Assembly: GCA_024644435.1 (NCBI GenBank)
Contig: JAHEKZ010000001.1
Span: forward strand, 65,703 to 117,211
Origin: Actinomycetes bacterium
GTDB taxonomy: Bacteria; Actinomycetota; Actinomycetes; JAHEKZ01
Length of the DNA: 51,509 bases
Reading direction: 5' to 3'
In this document: positions 46,458 to 51,509 of the stretch, piece by piece
How positions within the stretch are numbered: the stretch's first letter is position 1
How the letters are laid out: each line of letters opens with the position of its first letter
Position numbers and translations under genes: made by a program
Notes under the pieces: model-generated
What the model was told of the DNA's origin: nothing
The model's database searches: none
The model's input: the letters and a program-made list of their open reading frames with translations, nothing else

Positions 46458-46494
46458 GGCGATGTTCCGCCAGGTGGGTGAGTCCTTTCGGACT
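46458..46494 (-). promoter_or_regulatory. structured leader of the pilM operon
   Basis: Two hairpins lie between the candidate promoter and the pilM start: AGTCC-GAAA-GGACT (46494-46481, a GNRA-type tetraloop) and GGCG-GAACAT-CGCC (46471-46458). Together they may form a regulatory leader RNA. It does not match the c-di-GMP-I riboswitch core as I know it. Confidence 0.45.
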
Positions 46495-46506
46495 ATGTCA
46501 GCGGGA

Positions 46507-46535
46507 AGATCGGCGCATCGGGGGCCACCCTTGAG
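46507..46535 (-). promoter_or_regulatory. FliA/WhiG/SigD-type promoter for pilM operon
   Basis: On the minus strand CTCAAG (46535-46530), 15 bases, GCCGATCT (46514-46507). The -10 part matches the GCCGAT core of sigma-28-family promoters (Bacillus SigD consensus TAAA-N14-16-GCCGATAT) and the spacing fits. The same element with the same spacing stands upstream of the minor-pilin operon at 51103-51131, which makes chance unlikely. Confidence 0.7.
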
Positions 46536-46583
46536 TGCTAACTCACAATTCGTCGCAAGATCTCTCGTGGGCGGCTGGGCTGA

Positions 46584-47363
46584 TCAGGTGAGGGTGTCCA
46601 GGTACACGTCCCACACCTGGCCGCCCCACAGGATCGCCAGCAGGGCACCTGCGAGCATGAACGGCCCGAACGGGATCTTGCTCTTGCGACCCGCCTTCCG
46701 GACCAGCATTAGGCCCCCTCCCACCACTCCGCCGAGCAGGAAGCCCAAGAACCCGCCCACCACGAGCACACTCCAGCTGAGCCATCCCAGCACCAGCCCG
46801 AGGACCCCAGCCAGCTTGACGTCACCGAACCCCATGCCCGCCGGATAGATGACGGCCAGAAGGAAGTAGAAGGCGAAGAGAGCCAGGGCGGCGAGCCAGG
46901 ATCTGAGATAGCCCGACCAGTCACCGTCCGCCACAGCAGGTACCAGGAGGAGCACTCCTAGCACGACATAGCTCGGCAGGGTCAGCGCGTTGGGGAGTCG
47001 CTTGGTGTCGAGGTCGATCGCGGCCAGCGCGATTCCGACCGACGCGAAGTAGAGGTAGGCGGGCAGCTCCCACGACCACCCGAAGCGCCAGAGCATGACC
47101 AGCCACAGCGCTGCATGCGTCACCTCGACGACCGGGTATCGCACGCTGATCGGCTCGGCGCAGTGCCGACACCGCCCCCTCAGGACGAGCCAGGACAGCA
47201 CAGGAACGTTGTCTCGTGCCGCGATCTCGACGCCACAGCGAGGACACCGGGACCTGGGGTGGACGACCGACTCACCTGCCGGCACGCGCGCGATCACGAC
47301 GTTGAGGAACGAACCGATCAGCAGGCCGACAAGCGCGAGCAGCGACGCAAAGTACATGTCCAC
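46584..47363 (-). CDS. pilD: prepilin peptidase / N-methyltransferase
   Basis: Bifunctional inner-membrane aspartic protease that cuts prepilin leader peptides after Gly and methylates the new N-terminus. It has 259 residues and about eight membrane spans. The N-terminal methyltransferase part has GLLIGSFLNVVIARVPAGES and two cysteine pairs, CPRC and CRHC, for zinc. The protease Asp residues are in AAIDLDTKRLPNALTLP and AGMGFGDVKLAGVLG, both intact. It serves the prepilins encoded just upstream (DDGM and ADGF cleavage sites). It lies 48 bases after the PilX-like gene. Confidence 0.96.
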   Translation of the reverse strand: MDMYFASLLALVGLLIGSFLNVVIARVPAGESVVHPRSRCPRCGVEIAARDNVPVLSWLVLRGRCRHCAEPISVRYPVVEVTHAALWLVMLWRFGWSWELPAYLYFASVGIALAAIDLDTKRLPNALTLPSYVVLGVLLLVPAVADGDWSGYLRSWLAALALFAFYFLLAVIYPAGMGFGDVKLAGVLGLVLGWLSWSVLVVGGFLGFLLGGVVGGGLMLVRKAGRKSKIPFGPFMLAGALLAILWGGQVWDVYLDTLT

Positions 47364-47411
47364 GAGATCATCTAACGGGCCGACTGGACCAAACGCGCCA
47401 GCGGCACGCCG

Positions 47412-48818
47412 TCAGCCGGTGTACTCGAGCCAGAGAGTGGTGTTGACCACGCTGTAGACCGGTGCTTCAACAGACTGGTCGTACGTGATCGTCATACCCT
47501 GCACGTTGTTGGTCCCGGCTGCAGCACAGGTGTTGTTGGCAATGATCGAGCCCTTCACCGTGGCGCTCGAGGTCTGCATGTCAACTTTGTCACCAGCCAG
47601 CATGAGACCAGCCTGGGCAGTCGAGTTGGCACTGCCGCTGAGCGACCCCTGCGCGATGAAGAGGACGCCGCGGAGGTAGTTCTGGATGTCGAAGAGCTTC
47701 CAGTTGATGTTGCCGCCATACTTGTTGCACGTAGCTGCGTTCGTGTAGCCCGATGGGTAGGTGGACTCAGCTAGCACCGAGACGGTCTGCACCACAGCGC
47801 CATTTCCGTTCGCGCCGATCTGCGCATTCGCCCCGTAGACGTAGTAGACGCCTGGATATGTCGTGCCGGTGTTCTGCAGCGTCCAGGTACCTGGCGCCGC
47901 GGCGCTGCCGGCCGTCCAGTACCAGCTGCGGTAGGGGGAGGTGGAGATCTGGGGACCGCTGCAGGGCACGGGTGGAACGGCCGTGGAAGGCGAACGGACC
48001 GTTCCGTCATTGCACAGGTCGTACCATTGACCGGTTGTGAGCGCGTACTCAGCATAGACCGCCCGCGGGTTCGCCACCGGGATCCGCTCCTTGGGCTGAT
48101 TCGTCTTGCAGCCGCCCGCGATACCGCTGGGGCAGGTGTTGACCGTGCCCGTAGCAGTGATGCCGCCTGACACGCTCAAGCTGTTGTTGATCCCGGTCAC
48201 GCTTGCGTTCGTGTGTACGTCTGCGGGCAAACCGGCTATCGCATTGATCGCCACACTTCCCGCGAAGTTCACTGTTCCGCCCGTCAGAAGAGCCTGGCCG
48301 GGGCGGTACGGCGCAAAGATGTACTCCACCTTGAGCAACCGCTCCTTGGCGTTGGCGGCACCGCGTGAGGGCGACCACCCCATCGAGTAGACGATCTGGC
48401 GGCCCGGCACCTTGAAGGAGACGTACTCACCTTGCGCGTTGTTCTTGGTGCAGCTCGACGGGAGTGCATTGAGCGACGTACGCGCCCAGGCCTTCTCGGT
48501 CGCCTCGGATGCAAATACGCTCGACGAAGGCGCTGCAGGCCGGCACGCCACCGGCGACTCGTAGTTCACGCTGGGTACCTGGTTGCGGGCCGACTGCACG
48601 TTGCTCAGCTCGGAGTCGACACCTGACTCGGCGGCGGCCAGGGACTGCTCGAAGTTGACATGGTCACTGCTGCTGCCCAACGAGCGGATCGCGGTGGCGG
48701 TGATCACAGCAAGCAGGATCGCCATCATGGCGCTGATCCCGACCACCAGGATCAGGCCGATTCCCTCGTCCTGTCGGATCAGCCGGGCCAGGATCACAGA
48801 ACGCCTGATAGATGCCAT
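47412..48818 (-). CDS. PilX-like minor pilin / pilus assembly protein
   Basis: Predicted exported minor pilin of 468 residues. I chose ATG 48818 (MASIRRSVILARLIRQDEG); ATG 48830 is an alternative. The N-terminus is basic, then RQDEG-IGLILVVGISAMMAILL, a class III-like prepilin signal with a hydrophobic helix, then FEQSLAAAESGVDSEL, the AAESG motif typical of PilX proteins. The remaining 390 residues are a beta-rich exported region with many Asn, Thr, Ser and Gly (VHTNASVTGINNSLSVSGG). Several cysteines (for example CTKN, CPSG and CAAAG) may form disulfides. Starts one base after the preceding prepilin gene stops. Confidence 0.8.
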   Translation of the reverse strand: MASIRRSVILARLIRQDEGIGLILVVGISAMMAILLAVITATAIRSLGSSSDHVNFEQSLAAAESGVDSELSNVQSARNQVPSVNYESPVACRPAAPSSSVFASEATEKAWARTSLNALPSSCTKNNAQGEYVSFKVPGRQIVYSMGWSPSRGAANAKERLLKVEYIFAPYRPGQALLTGGTVNFAGSVAINAIAGLPADVHTNASVTGINNSLSVSGGITATGTVNTCPSGIAGGCKTNQPKERIPVANPRAVYAEYALTTGQWYDLCNDGTVRSPSTAVPPVPCSGPQISTSPYRSWYWTAGSAAAPGTWTLQNTGTTYPGVYYVYGANAQIGANGNGAVVQTVSVLAESTYPSGYTNAATCNKYGGNINWKLFDIQNYLRGVLFIAQGSLSGSANSTAQAGLMLAGDKVDMQTSSATVKGSIIANNTCAAAGTNNVQGMTITYDQSVEAPVYSVVNTTLWLEYTG

Positions 48819-48819
48819 G

Positions 48820-49422
48820 TCAGCCCACATTCCTGATGCGCTCGGTGAAGGTATTGGTCCGTTCATTGCTGCCATAGGCCAACGCGGAGTCGTATTGCAG
48901 CGTGACCTTGACAATGCTTGTGTTGGTGGCATCCGTGTCGGACAGTGGCGTCGGCAGGCAGTCAGCTGGGTCGTCGCTCGGCGCGCTGAGATAGCAGAAG
49001 GCCAGGCTGCTCACCAGAGTTCGTGCTTGCAGCTGAACCTGTCCTCCGGCAGTTGACCGCAGGGTGTTGAACTGAGTTCCCGAGCCCGCGTCGACCACCG
49101 ACCAGGTGATGATCTCGTCCGGCTGCGAGGTGGCGTTTCGTACGTAGTCGGAGTTGTAGTCGATCCACAACACCAAGTTGCTCCCCGTCGCGCCGGCATC
49201 CACTCCACGGGACACACGAATATCGCGGCCGAGCCGCTCCACGACTACGCGCGTATCGGAAAGGCCGGTCGCCTCATCTGTGGCAATTCGCACCTGCTTC
49301 TGGCTCATCAGGACTGCGGCCGCCACGATGGCTCCGAGAACCCCCACCAGAACCATGGCCACGATGAGTTCGACCAGAGTCATGCCGTCGTCGCTTCGCA
49401 TGCGTGAGCGCAGCTGTCGCAT
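48820..49422 (-). CDS. type IV minor prepilin (PilW-like)
   Basis: Prepilin of 200 residues from ATG 49422. The leader MRQLRSRMRSDDG ends with Gly and is followed by MTLVELIVAMVLVGVLGAIV, the prepilin cleavage and hydrophobic helix; position five of the mature protein is Glu, needed for assembly. A beta-rich C-terminal domain follows with a cysteine pair (FCYLSAPSDDPADC). The position between a PilX-like and a large minor pilin is like the fimT-pilV-W-X order. Start overlaps the previous stop as TGACATG, the same junction as for the next gene. Confidence 0.9.
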   Translation of the reverse strand: MRQLRSRMRSDDGMTLVELIVAMVLVGVLGAIVAAAVLMSQKQVRIATDEATGLSDTRVVVERLGRDIRVSRGVDAGATGSNLVLWIDYNSDYVRNATSQPDEIITWSVVDAGSGTQFNTLRSTAGGQVQLQARTLVSSLAFCYLSAPSDDPADCLPTPLSDTDATNTSIVKVTLQYDSALAYGSNERTNTFTERIRNVG

Positions 49423-49423
49423 G

Positions 49424-51070
49424 TCAGGCCACACTCACGTAGAGGAACGACTTGGAGAGATTCTGTTCGTAGTCGAGCCGAATCTTCTGGCCCGCGGCAC
49501 CGCCTGTCACCCAGAGTCGCGCCGACAAGTTGGAGGGCGACCCTTGGTACCTGTTGAACACCGTGAAGGAGGCGGCCACCGGCATCGAGACTGTCACACG
49601 GGCCCAGCTGTTCGCCGAGGCACAACTCACGGTGGTCGACCCGGCGCCTTGCAGGATCCAGGTACCAGCACCCTTCTCATGGTAGGTACCAATGGCCCCA
49701 TTCAGGGTGACGTCCGCACCAACCACAGGGCAGGAGACGAGCACGCTGATGGTTGCGGTGCCGGCGGCGACAGTCTTGTTCGCCGATGGGTTCCACCGCC
49801 ACTCAGCCCGTTGTGCTGCCGTGGTAGTGGTCACGTTTCCGCCCGTGGTGAGCGACCGTCCCGTTCCGGCCCCTGCCTCCGTGGAGTAGTTGGCTGTCGC
49901 CGTCTGGTTCAGGCAGACGTTCTCGGTCATCGAGTTCACCAGCTGGCTTGCGGTGTCTCCACTGGTTGCTGTTGTTCCGTTGCGGAACCCGAAGGGTGTT
50001 CCTGCACCGGACGGCGTTGGCGCACAGACCGTGCTTGGCGGCGCCGTACCAGTTCCGGTCGGTGTTGGGGTGGCGGTTCCGCCGGTGGAGCCATTCGTCA
50101 CCGTGACGGTGTAGGCCCCGACCCCGACGGCTGCGCCGTCGGCCCACGGCTGGGCCGACGACTGGAGGTTGAAGGTGACGGTCGAGACCCCCAGCTCGGC
50201 GGCCGGAATGGTGCGTTGAGCCACGACGCAGAAGGGCGGGTTGTTGTTGGGGTCGAGCTTGCCGGTATCTGGGCGAGTGTCGCCCAGTGCCGAGTCGGTG
50301 TTGGCCAGGGTCGTGTCCTCACCCGGGTCGCGGGCCCCGTTGCAGTCGGAGTCGACGTAGTACGCCCATGTACCGCTTGAGGCCGCGATGTTGAAGGTGT
50401 CGCGCGCACCCCGGTTGATCACCTGGAACCCCCAGGTGAGGGTGGTGCTGGGAGCTTTGGTGGCCGTGGTGGGCGAGGTGGGAATCACCGAGTACCGCGG
50501 AAGCGGGAGGCCGCGCGTCGTCTCGGTGAGAACCGTCGAGATGGAACGCTCGTGTGTCTGGCCGTAGGTGGTCCAGGTCGCGACGACCGTGAGTCGTTTC
50601 TGGTACGGCTGACCGGCGTTGTCCAGAGTGGTGCCGGGCGGTGTGGTCACGTAGGTCTTGGCGATGTACTCAACGCCGTCGGCGGTGGTGCTGCTCGGCA
50701 CCGTTTCCACGTGCGGGTTGACCGACCCGGTCGACTGGGCCCAGACATTCTCCTGGCCCACGCCGTTCGGCACTGTGTACCTGGGGGTCGGTCCCGTGGT
50801 GATGGCAGTGTCGCCGACCTGCAGATCTGAGGTGACCATGGCCACCGTGGCGTAGTTGACGCCTCTTGTTTGTTCCACCAGCCGGTTCAGGACATCGACC
50901 GCCTGCTGGTTCTGCCGGGCGACGACCGATGCCCGTACGCCGGCCAGGCCTGCTGCAGCCATCGCCGAGAAGACCACTGTGGCGATCGAGAGAGCAACAA
51001 CCAGCTCGATCAGGGTGAAGCCATCCGCCTCTTGGCGACGACGCAGAACCGCACGTACCGTGGCTACCAC
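49424..51070 (-). CDS. large minor prepilin with adhesin-like modules
   Basis: Prepilin-like protein of 548 residues, GTG 51070 with AAAGGAG six bases upstream. The leader ends ADG (Gly17) followed by FTLIELVVALSIATVVFSAM, with Glu at mature position five. A pilin-like region follows to about residue 185. Residues 195-330 look like a surface DUF11/CARDB-type beta domain with a calcium-loop-like motif DSDCNGARDPGED (240-252). A Thr/Pro linker (PTPTGTGTAPPST, about 335-347) leads to a C-terminal beta-sandwich (TTSGNV-like repeats, GAGTWILQGAG, TVFNRYQGSPSNLSARLWV). Much larger than ordinary pilins, so a tip or adhesin role is inferred. Confidence 0.85.
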   Translation of the reverse strand: MVATVRAVLRRRQEADGFTLIELVVALSIATVVFSAMAAAGLAGVRASVVARQNQQAVDVLNRLVEQTRGVNYATVAMVTSDLQVGDTAITTGPTPRYTVPNGVGQENVWAQSTGSVNPHVETVPSSTTADGVEYIAKTYVTTPPGTTLDNAGQPYQKRLTVVATWTTYGQTHERSISTVLTETTRGLPLPRYSVIPTSPTTATKAPSTTLTWGFQVINRGARDTFNIAASSGTWAYYVDSDCNGARDPGEDTTLANTDSALGDTRPDTGKLDPNNNPPFCVVAQRTIPAAELGVSTVTFNLQSSAQPWADGAAVGVGAYTVTVTNGSTGGTATPTPTGTGTAPPSTVCAPTPSGAGTPFGFRNGTTATSGDTASQLVNSMTENVCLNQTATANYSTEAGAGTGRSLTTGGNVTTTTAAQRAEWRWNPSANKTVAAGTATISVLVSCPVVGADVTLNGAIGTYHEKGAGTWILQGAGSTTVSCASANSWARVTVSMPVAASFTVFNRYQGSPSNLSARLWVTGGAAGQKIRLDYEQNLSKSFLYVSVA

Positions 51071-51102
51071 CGCATACTCCTTTGTACCTCGCCCATGCCG
51101 CC

Positions 51103-51131
51103 TCATCGGCGTCCGGAAATCGGTTCTTGAG
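51103..51131 (-). promoter_or_regulatory. FliA/WhiG/SigD-type promoter for minor-pilin operon
   Basis: On the minus strand CTCAAG (51131-51126), 15 bases, GCCGATGA (51110-51103). Same -35 hexamer, spacing and GCCGAT core as the pilM element. It lies 33 bases upstream of the GTG at 51070 and just downstream of the pilin-gene terminator, so it would start a separate transcript of the minor pilins and probably pilD. Confidence 0.7.
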
Positions 51132-51134
51132 CAG

Positions 51135-51168
51135 ACGAGGGGCCGATCCCGCAGGATCAGCCCCTCGT
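51135..51168 (-). terminator. terminator after the partial pilin gene
   Basis: ACGAGGGGCCGATCC (51135-51149) pairs with GGATCAGCCCCTCGT (51154-51168), 14 of 15 pairs with one C-A mismatch, loop CGCA. It lies 22 bases beyond the pilin stop codon and ends three bases before the next promoter element. Confidence 0.8.
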
Positions 51169-51189
51169 TCACTCGTCCGGGCCAGTGCG

Positions 51190-51509
51190 TCACGGCCCGC
51201 CGTTGGTGATGAAGCCGCCGTTGGCCCCTCCGGTCGAGACCGGGCACCCTGCACTGCCTTTGTCCTGCAGACCACCAGCCTGGCTGTCGTAGTACCAGAC
51301 TTCGTCAGACTGGGTGCTCTCCCCGCGGAGGCAGTACCCCAGGCTGTCGTACGACTCAACAGTGACAGTCACCGTCTGGGACGCCCGGACATCCGAGCCA
51401 TCCGCCAACAGCTCGGCCACGGTTCCGTAGTTGAACTCCGAGGTGAAGTAGCTCTCCTCGAACTCCGCCATCAGTCGCATGTCGCTCTTGACCGCGGCGT
51501 CGGTGGCCA
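51190..51509 (-). CDS. type IV pilin (PilA-like), N-terminus outside window
   Basis: The frame is open to the window edge; the visible part reads ATDAAVKSDMRLMAEFEESYFTS, which resembles the helix region just after the hydrophobic helix of type IV pilins (compare ATKSDLRTLANEMETYY in relatives). Then comes a beta-rich head with two cysteines (GYCLRG and AGCPVS) that may form the C-terminal disulfide loop, and a Gly/Asn-rich tail (GGANGGFITNGGP). The prepilin leader and FTLIE segment must lie beyond 51509. It may be the major pilin; it precedes the minor-pilin operon on the same strand and ends before its own terminator. Confidence 0.8.
   Translation of the reverse strand, partial: ATDAAVKSDMRLMAEFEESYFTSEFNYGTVAELLADGSDVRASQTVTVTVESYDSLGYCLRGESTQSDEVWYYDSQAGGLQDKGSAGCPVSTGGANGGFITNGGP

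Noticed and set aside
46533-46541. GAGTGCTAA, one half of a CIRCE (HrcA) operator
   Set aside because: The other half (TTAGCACTC nine bases away) is missing, and the bases overlap the CTCAAG element, which explains the region better.

Overview
The window comes from a high-GC actinobacterium. The main support is the whiA-yvcK-rapZ-uvrC-uvrA neighbourhood, a mycothiol-type (DinB-fold) maleylpyruvate isomerase homologue, the actinobacterial form of Pgk, frequent GTG starts and several leaderless-looking promoters. The gene order suggests the Propionibacteriales (Nocardioidaceae-like), but that family call is an inference. The DNA is densely coding chromosome. I see no insertion sequence, phage gene or CRISPR array, and no gap over 300 bases without a gene.

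Layout. 1-10261 (minus): glycolysis (pgk partial, gap), then whiA, yvcK, rapZ, uvrC, a Rieske lipoprotein and uvrA. 10366-11782 (plus): maleylpyruvate isomerase homologue and a metallo-beta-lactamase hydrolase. 11809-18120 (minus): zinc-ribbon-like hypothetical, sulfotransferase, two tandem TerC proteins, uvrB, coaE. All three UvrABC genes therefore lie within about 12.5 kb. 18228-21734: small membrane protein, WbaP-type sugar transferase, and an APS kinase fused to a degenerate ATP sulfurylase. 21737-26298 (minus): cysN, cysD, cysQ directly behind rpsA. 26474-31821: methyltransferase, polA, thioesterase, GNAT, DUF554. 31933-37549: a branched-chain amino acid (Liv) ABC transporter with a convergent binding-protein gene. 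37805: tRNA-Leu(CAA). 37925-43237 (minus): aroC-aroK-aroB-aroQ-pepP-efp-nusB. 43344-51509 (minus): type IV pilus genes (pilM-N-O, a PilP-like protein, pilD, three minor-pilin-like proteins and a partial pilin).

How the genes work together. CysD/CysN make APS, the CysC fusion makes PAPS, the sulfotransferase uses PAPS, and CysQ removes the by-product PAP, so a complete sulfation route is present next to a glycan-initiating sugar transferase. The shikimate genes share one tightly packed operon with efp and nusB. The pilus genes form at least two transcription units.

Most notable observations. (1) The Liv substrate-binding lipoprotein is circularly permuted: the part that normally forms the C-terminal half comes first, straight after the lipoprotein signal. 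(2) The partner permease LivH carries an exported N-terminal carboxypeptidase-regulatory-like domain. (3) Two pilus operons have near-identical upstream elements, CTCAAG-N15-GCCGAT, which look like FliA/WhiG/SigD-type promoters; this would place type IV pili under a motility-type sigma factor. (4) The APS kinase carries an ATP-sulfurylase-like region that has lost its catalytic histidines. (5) polA and the divergent thioesterase appear to share a 22-bp region with two overlapping leaderless -10 elements. (6) Four TGAC repeats spaced exactly 10 bp apart lie upstream of the permuted binding-protein gene.
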